Origin: Rhodospirillales bacterium
GTDB lineage: Bacteria > Pseudomonadota > Alphaproteobacteria > UBA9219
Direction: 5' to 3'
Length of the DNA: 9,913 bases
Assembly (NCBI GenBank): GCA_015654915.1
Contig: JAATFY010000245.1
Span: 1-9,913, forward strand
Below are positions 1-6,121 of the stretch, piece by piece (within the stretch, counting starts at the first letter, position 1; every line of letters begins with the position of its first letter). The notes under the pieces are model-generated. The model was not told the DNA's origin. It did no database searches and saw only the letters and a list, made by a program, of their open reading frames with translations. The translations under genes and the position numbers were made by a program.

Positions 1-731
1 GTGCGGCCGAAGCCAGTGAAAATTTCGTCCGCAATCAGCAGAACCCCGTGCTTGACGCATAAATCCGCGACGCTCTTCAGCGTCACGGCATCGTGGAATT
101 TCATGCCGCCCGCGCCTTGCACCAGCGGCTCGATAATCACGGCGGCAATACTGCTTTTTTCGCGCGCCAGCAAAGCGTCGAACGCCGCATGGCCGGCGGA
201 ATCGCACGGCAACTCGGCCATGATCTGCTCCGGCAAATAGCCCTTGAATTGCGCGTGCATACCTTCATCGGGATCGCATAAAGCCATGCAAGCCATGGTG
301 TCGCCGTGATAGCCGTGGCGAAAATAGATAAATTTATTGCGGCCTTTCTCGCCCTTGTTGAGCCAGTATTGCACCGCCATTTTCAGGGCAACTTCGACGG
401 CGACCGAACCGGAATCGGCGAAAAACACATGGTCCAGATCGCCGGGCGCAAGGGCCGCCAGCCGCTCCGCCAGCCGGATCGCCGGTTCATGCACTGCGCC
501 GCCGAACATGAAATGCGGCATTTGCTCCAGCTGGTTTTTCACCGCCTCGGCGATATGCGGATGGTTATAGCCGTGGCAAGCCGTCCACCATGATGCGATG
601 CCGTCGACCAGTTCCTGCCCGCCCTGCAGCCGGACGCGGCTGCCCGCCGTCGCCGCCGCGACGAGCGGCTCTACGGCCGTTTTCATCTGCGTGTAAGGCA
701 GCCAGATATGTTTTGTCAGATAGGAAGACAT
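1..731 (-). CDS. bioA: Adenosylmethionine-8-amino-7-oxononanoate aminotransferase (N-terminal part, cut by window edge)
   Basis: BioA is a PLP enzyme that converts 7-keto-8-aminopelargonate to 7,8-diaminopelargonate, with S-adenosylmethionine as amino donor, in biotin synthesis. The minus strand reads without a stop from position 731 to the left edge, giving 243 codons of a family usually near 430. Visible family motifs are HIWLPYTQM near the N-terminus, DGIASWWTACHGYNHP, HFMFGG, FFADSGSVAVEVALKMA (the PLP phosphate-binding region), GYHGDTM, IIEPLVQGAGGM and, at the edge, ADEIFTGFGR, whose Asp (about residue 235) binds the PLP pyridine nitrogen. The PLP lysine lies beyond the window. The start is uncertain. 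ATG 731 gives a usual N-terminus but has a poor ribosome site. An in-frame ATG at 761 adds ten residues and has GGAGG nine bases upstream, inside a hairpin repeat. The gene is divergent from bioD, the next pathway step. Confidence 0.96.
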   Translation of the reverse strand, partial: MSSYLTKHIWLPYTQMKTAVEPLVAAATAGSRVRLQGGQELVDGIASWWTACHGYNHPHIAEAVKNQLEQMPHFMFGGAVHEPAIRLAERLAALAPGDLDHVFFADSGSVAVEVALKMAVQYWLNKGEKGRNKFIYFRHGYHGDTMACMALCDPDEGMHAQFKGYLPEQIMAELPCDSAGHAAFDALLAREKSSIAAVIIEPLVQGAGGMKFHDAVTLKSVADLCVKHGVLLIADEIFTGFGR

Positions 732-769
732 GCGAAACGCTTCATGCGAGCAAAAAATCATGCGGGATT

Positions 770-791
770 TCCTCCCCGCTTGCGGGGAGGA
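770..791. repeat. GC-rich perfect hairpin, bioA-bioD spacer (element 1)
   Basis: Ten-base arms (TCCTCCCCGC and GCGGGGAGGA) flank a TT centre, so it folds as a perfect hairpin. The core CCCCGC...GCGGGG also occurs in the hairpin at 5070-5087. No T-run follows on either strand, so a simple intrinsic terminator is unlikely. The lower arm gives GGAGG on the minus strand, nine bases before the alternative bioA ATG at 761, so it could affect bioA translation. It resembles the dispersed intergenic palindromes of alphaproteobacteria; membership in a named family cannot be shown here. Confidence 0.75.
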
Positions 792-792
792 C

Positions 793-832
793 GCAAAAAC
801 CTGGATTTGCGCAGCAAGTCCTTGGTTTTTGC
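793..832. repeat. Long nested hairpin, bioA-bioD spacer (element 2)
   Basis: The outer arms GCAAAAACC (793-801) and GGTTTTTGC (824-832) are perfect complements. Inside them GGATTTGC (803-810) pairs with GCAAGTCC (814-821) with one G-T pairing. The whole 40-bp segment folds as one stem of about 17 pairs around a GCA loop, with a small internal bulge. It begins two bases after element 1, so the two probably form one composite intergenic repeat. It has no coding signal. Confidence 0.75.
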
Positions 833-863
833 TGGTAGGGCGAACATCTCGGCCCACCCCTAA

Positions 864-885
864 CCCCTCCCGCGAGTGGGAGGGG
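864..885. repeat. GC-rich hairpin, bioA-bioD spacer (element 3)
   Basis: CCCCTCCC (864-871) and GGGAGGGG (878-885) are perfect eight-base arms around GCGAGT. The CCCTCCCGCGAG style is common in dispersed intergenic repeats of alphaproteobacteria. A weaker dyad, TAGGG (836-840) with CCCTA (858-862), lies between this and element 2. With elements 1 and 2, inverted repeats fill about 115 of the 216 bases of the spacer. Confidence 0.7.
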
Positions 886-914
886 GACTCTATCGTTTTT
901 GCCGAAAGTTGATT

Positions 915-926
915 CCATTTAAATGG
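915..926. promoter_or_regulatory. 12-bp perfect palindrome upstream of bioD, possible operator
   Basis: CCATTTAAATGG is a perfect palindrome that ends 21 bases before the bioD ATG, where an operator of the bioA-bioD region would be expected. It is AT-rich in a GC-rich setting. It does not match the TTATCTATAA-like box known for the alphaproteobacterial biotin regulator BioR, and I saw no such box in the spacer. A regulatory role is inference from position and symmetry. No convincing -35/-10 pair for bioD was found. Confidence 0.35.
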
Positions 927-947
927 TCTATGCCCTAGGATTAAAGA

Positions 948-1625
948 ATGAATCAGCGTTTCTTTGTGACCGCTACCGGCACCGGTATCGGTAAAAGCTT
1001 TATCACCGCGGCTCTGGTGCGGCAAGCCAAGGGCATGTGGCGCAGCGTTTCGGCTTTCAAGCCCGTCGTTACCGGCTTCGATCCCGAAACGCCGGACGAC
1101 AGCGACACGGGCCTCTTGCTCCGCAGTCTCGAGCAAGACAGCACACCGGAAAATATCGACCGCATGTCACCATGGCGTTTCAAGGCGGCGCTGGCGCCTG
1201 CCATGGCCGCATTGCAGGAGTTGCGCGAGGTCGATTTCGAGGCGCTGGTCGTCCATAGCCGCGGCGCCATGCTGGCCCCTGATGAGCTTATCCTGATCGA
1301 AGGCGTTGGCGGTGTCATGGTGCCGCTGGATGAGACCCATACGGTTTTGGACTGGATCGAACGGGTCGAAGCGCCTGTCTTGCTGGTAACCGGCAGCTAT
1401 CTCGGCACCATCAGCCATACGCTCACGGCCATGGCGGTTCTGCAGCAACGGCATATCCCCATTCATGCGATCATCATCAATGAATCCGAAGAATCGCCGG
1501 TGTCATTACAGGATACGCGCGACGAACTGAGCCGCTGGACGCGGTTGCCGATCATCCCCGTAACGCGCCGTAAATCGGGCGAAGACTGGCAGGACGTGAA
1601 AGAATTGCGGAGCCTGCTGGCCTAA
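948..1625 (+). CDS. bioD: ATP-dependent dethiobiotin synthetase
   Basis: BioD closes the ureido ring of 7,8-diaminopelargonate with CO2 and ATP to give dethiobiotin, the step after BioA. The 225-residue length fits the family. The N-terminus FVTATGTGIGKSF is the P-loop (GTGIGKS at residues 11-17, Lys16). SAFKPVVTG at 35-43 carries the substrate-contacting lysine (Lys38), ALAPAMAA at 81-88 matches the APxxAA segment, EGVGGVMVPL at 118-127 is the EGAGG motif, and LLVTGSYLGTISHTLTA (145-161) and INES (177-180) are typical of later strands and the nucleotide-binding side. The ATG at 948 has AGGA at 937-940 with a seven-base spacer. The gene is divergent from bioA and convergent with nadC; the TAA shares the bases CTAA (1622-1625) with the nadC TAG, leaving no room for a terminator. 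Confidence 0.96.
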   Translation: MNQRFFVTATGTGIGKSFITAALVRQAKGMWRSVSAFKPVVTGFDPETPDDSDTGLLLRSLEQDSTPENIDRMSPWRFKAALAPAMAALQELREVDFEALVVHSRGAMLAPDELILIEGVGGVMVPLDETHTVLDWIERVEAPVLLVTGSYLGTISHTLTAMAVLQQRHIPIHAIIINESEESPVSLQDTRDELSRWTRLPIIPVTRRKSGEDWQDVKELRSLLA

Positions 1626-2482
1626 ACCTCGTCAAGCCCGATATCGAGAATCGGCGCGCTGTGCGTGATCCATCCGACCGAAATCACATCCACGCCGCTG
1701 GCGGCAATCGCCTTGACGGTATCGAGCGTCACGCGTCCCGAAGCTTCGGTGGTAAAACGCCCCTTCACCATCGCGACCGCTTTTTTCAGTTTGGCTGGCG
1801 GCATATTATCGAGCAGCACGGCATCGGGTGAAACATTATCGGGTAAATCCAGCGCTTCCTGCAATTGATCAAGCGTATCGACCTCAAGCTCGACCTTCAC
1901 CAGATGCCCGACCGACGCACGCGCGCGTAGAACGGCGTCGCGGACGCTTCCCGCCGCCGCGATATGATTGTCCTTGATCAGCACGGCATCATCGAGGCCG
2001 AAACGGTGATTACTGCCGCCGCCCGCCCGCACTGCGTATTTTTCGATCAGGCGCAGACCGGGCGTTGTCTTGCGCGTGCAACAAAGACGCGCCTTATGCG
2101 GCTTCACGGCTTTGACAAGATTATGCGTCGCCGTGGCGATACCGCTGAGATGACAGAGAAAATTCAGCGCTACGCGTTCGGCAGTGATAATACCTCGCGC
2201 GGGGCCTTGAATGGTGGCGATGATATCTTTTGGCTTGAGCACATCGCCGTCGGATTTTTTCGCGCTGAAAATAATCGCGGAATCGATCAGGCGAAAAGCC
2301 AGCCGCGCGAGATCAAGCCCCGCGACGATGCCACCCTGCCGCGCGACCAGAGCGCCTTTCCATTTTTGTCTAACGGGAATAATCGCATCGGTCGTGATAT
2401 CGCCCGCGCGGCCCAGATCTTCCGCCAGTGCGTTGCGCACCAGCAGTTCGATCATGATTTCGGGGAGAGGAGTCAGGGGCAT
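1622..2482 (-). CDS. nadC: Nicotinate-nucleotide pyrophosphorylase (quinolinate phosphoribosyltransferase)
   Basis: NadC joins quinolinate to phosphoribosyl pyrophosphate, releasing CO2 and pyrophosphate, to give nicotinate mononucleotide, where de novo synthesis meets the common NAD pathway. The 286 residues are full length. AEDLGRAGDITTDA (20-33) opens the N-terminal domain, ERVALNFLCHLSGIAT (102-117) forms part of the active site, and RKTTPGLRLIEKYAVRAGGG (137-156) followed by NHRFGLDDAVLIKDNHI is the family hallmark supplying phosphate- and carboxylate-binding Arg, His and Lys. VELEVD (197-202), VLLDNM (222-227), EASGR (246-250) and ISVGWITHSA (267-276) line the barrel. The ATG lies two bases after the nadB TGA, so translation is probably coupled. 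There is only a weak GGA ahead of it, inside the end of nadB. Its 3' end overlaps the stop of convergent bioD by four bases. Confidence 0.97.
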   Translation of the reverse strand: MPLTPLPEIMIELLVRNALAEDLGRAGDITTDAIIPVRQKWKGALVARQGGIVAGLDLARLAFRLIDSAIIFSAKKSDGDVLKPKDIIATIQGPARGIITAERVALNFLCHLSGIATATHNLVKAVKPHKARLCCTRKTTPGLRLIEKYAVRAGGGSNHRFGLDDAVLIKDNHIAAAGSVRDAVLRARASVGHLVKVELEVDTLDQLQEALDLPDNVSPDAVLLDNMPPAKLKKAVAMVKGRFTTEASGRVTLDTVKAIAASGVDVISVGWITHSAPILDIGLDEV

Positions 2483-2484
2483 GT

Positions 2485-3990
2485 TCAGGTTCCAACGGCT
2501 CTGGCCGGTTCGGCGTCACGCATGATATCGGCCAGCGTTAACTGGCGCTGCGTTTTTTGGGTCGAAACAACGGGATAATCGGTACGAGCGTGCGCCCCGC
2601 GGCTTTCTTCACGCCGCAAGGCCGCCGTCGCGATCATTAAACCAACCAGCGCCCGATCCGATTTTTGCGCCAGAGGAGTCAATTGGCGAATAGCGATTTC
2701 AAGCCCTGCTTCATCGCGCAAAACGCCGACATGAGCGGACATGATCGCGCGTATTTCAGCAAAGCGCCCATCATCCGATGGCACAAAGCCCTCGTATGAG
2801 AGGTTTTGTTTCCGGATTACCGGCTGACGATTCTCCATCCCTGCAATATCTTCCGCCACGCGCCGCCCGAACGAAGCTGCTTCCAGCAGCGAATTGCTGG
2901 CAAGGCGGTTGGCGCCATGCAATCCCGTGCAGGCCACTTCGCCGCAGGCCCACAAGCCTTTCATGCTGGTGCGGCCGCGCGCATCGGTGACGACGCCGCC
3001 CATATGGTAATGCGCGGCGGGACGCACGGGTATGGGTTGCCGCACGGGATCGATGCCCGCCGTCCTGCAAACGGCGTAAATGGATGGAAAACGCTCGGCG
3101 AAATTTTCGCCGAGCGCGGCGCGGGTATCGAGAAAAACCTTGTGTCCCTTGCCGATATGGTTCCAGATGGCGCGGGCGACGACATCGCGCGGCTCGAGTT
3201 CTTCTTTGCCCTGTCCCGCCATGAAACGTGTGCCGTTTTCGTCGATCAATATGGCGCCTTCGCCGCGCAACGCTTCGCTGGCCAACGGCATCGGATCGCG
3301 GCCGATATCGATGGCGGTCGGATGAAATTGCATGAATTCCAGATCGCCGAGAATAGCGCCGGACCGCGCCGCCAACGCCAACCCCCGCCCCCACGATCCG
3401 AGCGGATTGGTCGTATGTTGCCACAACGCGCCCGCGCCGCCGGTCGCCAGCACGACACAGTCACTCGCAATCACCAAACGCTCACCGTTCCGTTCGACCA
3501 CGACGCCGGATATGGCGGCATCAGCGATCAGATCAGTGGCTACGGCATTTTCGACTACTTCAATCGAAGGTGTAGCGCGGACAGCAGCAACCAAGGCCTT
3601 CATAAGAGCAGGTCCCGTGCCATCGCCCGTAACATGAATGATACGGCGGCGGCGATGCGCGCCTTCGAGCCCCAAACTCAGTTTCCCTGCGGGGTCGCGG
3701 TCGAACGCCACGCCACGCTCGAGAAGCTGCCCAACCACGGCCGCGCCATCTTCCGTTACCTGCCGCACGATAGCGGGATCGCAAAATCCGGCTCCGGCAT
3801 TGATGGTGTCCTTAGCGTGAAGCTGCGCCGTGTCATCAGCGCCCACAGCCGCGGCAATGCCGCCCTGCGCCCAGGCGCTGCTGCTTTCATCACCGAGTTT
3901 TTTTGCGGATAACAAAATCACCGGCATGGGCGCGAGAAACAGCGCTACGGTAAGGCCCGCAAGGCCCGCGCCGATGATAACGGGTTTCAT
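2485..3990 (-). CDS. nadB: L-aspartate oxidase
   Basis: NadB is a flavoenzyme that oxidises L-aspartate to iminoaspartate, which NadA uses at once. The 501 residues are somewhat shorter than the 540 of E. coli but all core motifs are present: the FAD dinucleotide-binding glycines IIGAGLAGL (5-13), SSAWAQGGIAAA (37-48), GAHRRRRIIH (110-119) with TGDGTG, ATGGAG (182-187), FMQFHPTA (219-226), LRGEGAILID (241-250), EPRDVVARAI (266-275) with the catalytic-region arginine, HYHMGG (327-332), and GEVACTGLHGANRLASNSLL (350-369). The C-terminal ESRGAHARTDYP is also family-typical. These features separate it from succinate dehydrogenase flavoproteins, together with its neighbours. Its ATG overlaps the nadA TGA by one base (TGATG), and nadC begins two bases after its own stop, so the three genes are very probably one operon. 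Confidence 0.97.
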   Translation of the reverse strand: MKPVIIGAGLAGLTVALFLAPMPVILLSAKKLGDESSSAWAQGGIAAAVGADDTAQLHAKDTINAGAGFCDPAIVRQVTEDGAAVVGQLLERGVAFDRDPAGKLSLGLEGAHRRRRIIHVTGDGTGPALMKALVAAVRATPSIEVVENAVATDLIADAAISGVVVERNGERLVIASDCVVLATGGAGALWQHTTNPLGSWGRGLALAARSGAILGDLEFMQFHPTAIDIGRDPMPLASEALRGEGAILIDENGTRFMAGQGKEELEPRDVVARAIWNHIGKGHKVFLDTRAALGENFAERFPSIYAVCRTAGIDPVRQPIPVRPAAHYHMGGVVTDARGRTSMKGLWACGEVACTGLHGANRLASNSLLEAASFGRRVAEDIAGMENRQPVIRKQNLSYEGFVPSDDGRFAEIRAIMSAHVGVLRDEAGLEIAIRQLTPLAQKSDRALVGLMIATAALRREESRGAHARTDYPVVSTQKTQRQLTLADIMRDAEPARAVGT

Positions 3991-4988
3991 CAGCCGACGG
4001 CCATCATGCGCTCGACCGCGCGGCGGGCGGGTACGGCGATATCCGAAGGGATCGTCACTTCATGCGTCATGGTTTCCAGCGCGTGCCGGATATTTTTCAG
4101 GGTGATGCGTTTCATGTGCGGGCAAAGCTGGCAGGGGCGCACAAACTCGACATCGGGATTGCGGGCCGCCACGTTATCGCTCATCGAACATTCGGTGACG
4201 AGCACGACGCGCTTGGGCTTCTTCGTCTCCACCCATTCGGTCATGCGCGCGGTGGATCCGGCGAAGTCGGAAACGGCCACAACCTCAGGCGGGCATTCGG
4301 GATGGGCCAGCACGACAATACCGGGGTTTTGCCGGCGATACAGCGTGATATCGGCGGCGGTAAAGCGTTCATGCACTTCGCAATGGCCTTTCCATGCGAT
4401 GATTTTAACATGCGTTTCCTTCGCCACATTTTGCGCCAGATATTCATCGGGCAGCATGATGACTTCGGGAACGCCGAGGGATTCGACAATTTTTTTGGCG
4501 TTGCCGGAGGTGCAGCAGATATCGGATTCTGCTTTGACCGCCGCCGATGTATTGACGTAAGTTACAATCGGCACGCCCGGATATCGTTGGCGCAGCAAAC
4601 GTACATCCGCCGCGGTGATGGATTCGGCCAGCGAGCAACCAGCCTTCATGTCGGGAATGAGTACCTTGCTGGAAGGGTTCAGAAGCTTGGCGGTCTCGGC
4701 CATGAAATGCACGCCCGCCATGACGATGACATCGGCGTCGGCCTTCGCCGCTTCATGTGCCAGCGCGAGCGAGTCGCCGGCGATATCGGCGACGCCATGA
4801 TAGATTTCCGGCGTCTGGTAATTATGCGCGAGGATGATGGCGTTGCGTTCGCGCTTCAGGCGATGGATGGCATCGATATCGTCGGCGAAGGCAGCCCACT
4901 CCATCGGCGGGATGACGGACTTCACCCGCTCGTAGATGGAGGCTGTACGCCGCAGCGCCTCGGCCGTGTGTGGTTGCACAATACCCAC
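3990..4988 (-). CDS. nadA: Quinolinate synthase
   Basis: NadA condenses iminoaspartate with dihydroxyacetone phosphate to make quinolinate at an oxygen-sensitive [4Fe-4S] cluster. The protein has 332 residues. AHNYQTPEI (54-62) and GDSLALA (71-77) are the first-domain substrate motifs, FMAETAKLL (95-103) follows, and the three expected cluster ligands are Cys118 (MKAGCSLAE), Cys203 (KGHCEVHE) and Cys289 (CQLCPHM). Extra cysteines are at 158-159, 232, 267 and 286. HPECPPEV (229-236) and VVLVTECSMSDN (261-272) are also typical. The start is GTG at 4988, chosen because AAGGAG (4994-4999) precedes it by five bases and the N-terminal length fits. It is the first gene of nadA-nadB-nadC, 201 bp downstream of an NrtR-like regulator on the same strand. 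Confidence 0.97.
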   Translation of the reverse strand: MGIVQPHTAEALRRTASIYERVKSVIPPMEWAAFADDIDAIHRLKRERNAIILAHNYQTPEIYHGVADIAGDSLALAHEAAKADADVIVMAGVHFMAETAKLLNPSSKVLIPDMKAGCSLAESITAADVRLLRQRYPGVPIVTYVNTSAAVKAESDICCTSGNAKKIVESLGVPEVIMLPDEYLAQNVAKETHVKIIAWKGHCEVHERFTAADITLYRRQNPGIVVLAHPECPPEVVAVSDFAGSTARMTEWVETKKPKRVVLVTECSMSDNVAARNPDVEFVRPCQLCPHMKRITLKNIRHALETMTHEVTIPSDIAVPARRAVERMMAVG

Positions 4989-5009
4989 TTATGCTCCTTT
5001 TGAGCATTA
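4989..5009. promoter_or_regulatory. Candidate operator 1 over the nadA ribosome-binding site
   Basis: ATGCTC (4991-4996), five bases, then GAGCAT (5002-5007) is a perfect dyad centred at 4999, with T/A agreement at the outer edges. It covers the nadA Shine-Dalgarno. A second dyad with the same GCTC-N5-GAGCAT core is at 5118-5138. The pairing of two similar sites, next to an NrtR-like gene and in front of a NAD operon, suggests an NrtR operator, but this is inference. As RNA it could instead fold over the AAGGAG sequence and limit translation. Confidence 0.45.
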
Positions 5010-5017
5010 TTAAGGCC

Positions 5018-5069
5018 AAAAAAGTAGAGCGTTTTCTTGGTGAGGGAAGCGAACCTAGAAAACGCTCTA
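5018..5069 (-). terminator. Strong hairpin with T-run facing nadA: terminator or attenuator
   Basis: Positions 5025-5041 pair with 5053-5069: thirteen continuous pairs (TAGAGCGTTTTCT with its complement), one T-T mismatch, then four more, around an 11-base loop. On the minus strand the stem is followed by one C and six Ts (5018-5023), as in an intrinsic terminator directed towards nadA. It ends 29 bases before the nadA GTG. It may terminate nrtR transcripts, or act as an attenuator if transcripts from further upstream enter nadA. The long symmetric stem next to another hairpin also fits an inserted repeat element. The plus strand lacks a T-run after the stem. Confidence 0.6.
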
Positions 5070-5087
5070 TCCCCGCGAAAGCGGGGA
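5070..5087. repeat. GC-rich GAAA-tetraloop hairpin next to the nadA leader terminator
   Basis: TCCCCGC, GAAA, GCGGGGA forms a perfect seven-pair stem closed by a GNRA loop, and starts at the base after the 5025-5069 hairpin. The form CCCGCGAAAGCGGG is a very common dispersed intergenic repeat core in proteobacteria, and the CCCCGC/GCGGGG arms match those at 770-791. The two adjacent hairpins may be one composite repeat placed between the two candidate operators. Confidence 0.7.
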
Positions 5088-5117
5088 ACCAAACGTCAGA
5101 GACGCCGCCTCATTTCA

Positions 5118-5138
5118 AAAAGCTCGAAGTGAGCATAA
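5118..5138. promoter_or_regulatory. Candidate operator 2 upstream of nadA
   Basis: AGCTC (5121-5125), five bases, GAGCATAA (5131-5138) repeats the core of the dyad at 4989-5009. On the nadA strand both read T-N-ATGCTCA, four bases, GAGC. Centres are 129 bp apart. The right arm adjoins a weak promoter-like pair on the minus strand (TAGATT, 17 bases, TATGCT), so a protein bound here could block it. NrtR binding is inferred only from context. No copy of this core is seen in the nrtR upstream region. Confidence 0.4.
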
Positions 5139-5189
5139 CCCCAATTGATGAAGGAATCTATAAGGTAAAATCCTTTCTATTTCATATGG

Positions 5190-6089
5190 TTAAGACGACC
5201 GCGGCAGCTTCGTTCCTATAGCGGCACGTTCGGCGAAAACTTCGCGGCGGAAGGCGAACAACTGGGCGGGACGACCGGCGGCGCCCGTCGTCATGGCGCC
5301 GGTTTCCTCGACCAGCCCCTGCCCTTCGATCAGGCGGCGGAAATTCTGTTTGTGCAGCCGTAATCCCGCCAGAGCCTCGACCGTGGTTTGCAATTGCAGC
5401 AAGGTGAAAGCATCCGGCATCAGCTCGAACACAACCGGACGGTATTTGATCTTGGCGCGCAGCCGCGCCATGGCGGTCGCCACGATGCGTCGGTGATCGT
5501 GCGCCATGGCGACGCCGAGGCCCGCGCTTTTCGCCTTGCCACCTTTCATGGTTTCGTCCGCAAGCCCCGCTTCCCATAGAAGTTCATAACGCTGCAACAC
5601 CAATTCTTCGTTCCAGTGGCGCATGTCCTTCGGGAAAGCAACAGTGATGCGCTGGGCACGGTCGCGCTTTGCCGCCGCGTCGGGCGCAGCCGCTTTCCAT
5701 GCGTTCAATCCCGGCATGATGGTTTTGGCAATCACCGGCGGCACGCCCTTACGATGATCTTCCCACGGAAAATGCCGGTACCACGGCGACCATATCATTT
5801 CCGTCGTCGGCGTCGCGCGCACCAGCGCAAGATAGCCGATGGAAACGACGCGCTGGCTGCCGGTGGTACGGTCGCGGTCGGCGAAGGTATAAAGTTGTTC
5901 GACATAGCCGAGCGGCTGGTCGCTTTTGCTTTTGGCCCAGTTGCGCAAGCCTTGTTCAAGGGTGCGGTGGCCGGTCTCGAACGGGCCGGAAGGCAGCGCC
6001 AGCGACGGATCGATCAAAATCTGCGGGTCGGAGCCGGCGACGGCCACGATCACGGCGTTCAATTCGATTTTGATAGCTTGTCCGGCCAT
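5190..6089 (-). CDS. nrtR: NrtR-like transcriptional regulator (degenerate Nudix domain plus winged helix)
   Basis: NrtR proteins sense an NAD-pathway metabolite such as ADP-ribose with a Nudix-like domain and control NAD genes through a C-terminal winged helix. Residues 7-92 form the Nudix-like fold, ending in YVEQLYTFADRDR (62-74) and VVSIGYLALV (81-90), which are NrtR-typical. The expected Nudix box (about 35-57, from GPFETGHRTLEQG) keeps Gly and Arg but has Asn, Lys and Ser where metal-binding glutamates belong, so hydrolysis is unlikely. WYRHFPWED (103-111) is a COG4111-type linker segment. Residues 213-283, with FTLLQLQTTVEAL, LHKQNFRRLI, GLVEETG and GRPAQLFAFRR, match the NrtR winged helix closely. 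The ATG has AGGAG four bases upstream. Its place ahead of nadABC supports the role. Symbol by family, not by proven orthology. Confidence 0.85.
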   Translation of the reverse strand: MAGQAIKIELNAVIVAVAGSDPQILIDPSLALPSGPFETGHRTLEQGLRNWAKSKSDQPLGYVEQLYTFADRDRTTGSQRVVSIGYLALVRATPTTEMIWSPWYRHFPWEDHRKGVPPVIAKTIMPGLNAWKAAAPDAAAKRDRAQRITVAFPKDMRHWNEELVLQRYELLWEAGLADETMKGGKAKSAGLGVAMAHDHRRIVATAMARLRAKIKYRPVVFELMPDAFTLLQLQTTVEALAGLRLHKQNFRRLIEGQGLVEETGAMTTGAAGRPAQLFAFRREVFAERAAIGTKLPRSS

Positions 6090-6121
6090 ACCGCTCCTGC
6101 GCGTTCGGTTCTGGGAGTCCT

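Noticed and set aside
770..885. CRISPR array
   Set aside because: The repeats are different inverted repeats, not direct repeats with regular spacers.
730..912. Possible 60-residue peptide across the bioA-bioD spacer
   Set aside because: The frame runs through the hairpin repeats, so its open length reflects repeat composition. There is no ribosome site or homology-like pattern.
732..947. BioR operator in the bioA-bioD spacer
   Set aside because: I looked for TTATCTATAA-like dyads on both strands and found none.
1964..2578. A 204-codon plus-strand frame opposite nadC
   Set aside because: It overlaps the conserved NadC core and has no motif or ribosome site; shadow frame.
2806..5003. Long plus-strand open frames (368 codons from 2806, 313 codons from 4062) opposite nadB and nadA
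   Set aside because: Both mirror strongly conserved enzymes codon for codon and have no family motif; they are shadows.
4970..5221. Possible 83-residue plus-strand gene in the nadA-nrtR gap
   Set aside because: It starts inside nadA antisense, runs through two hairpins and both candidate operators, and ends in nrtR; no sign of coding.
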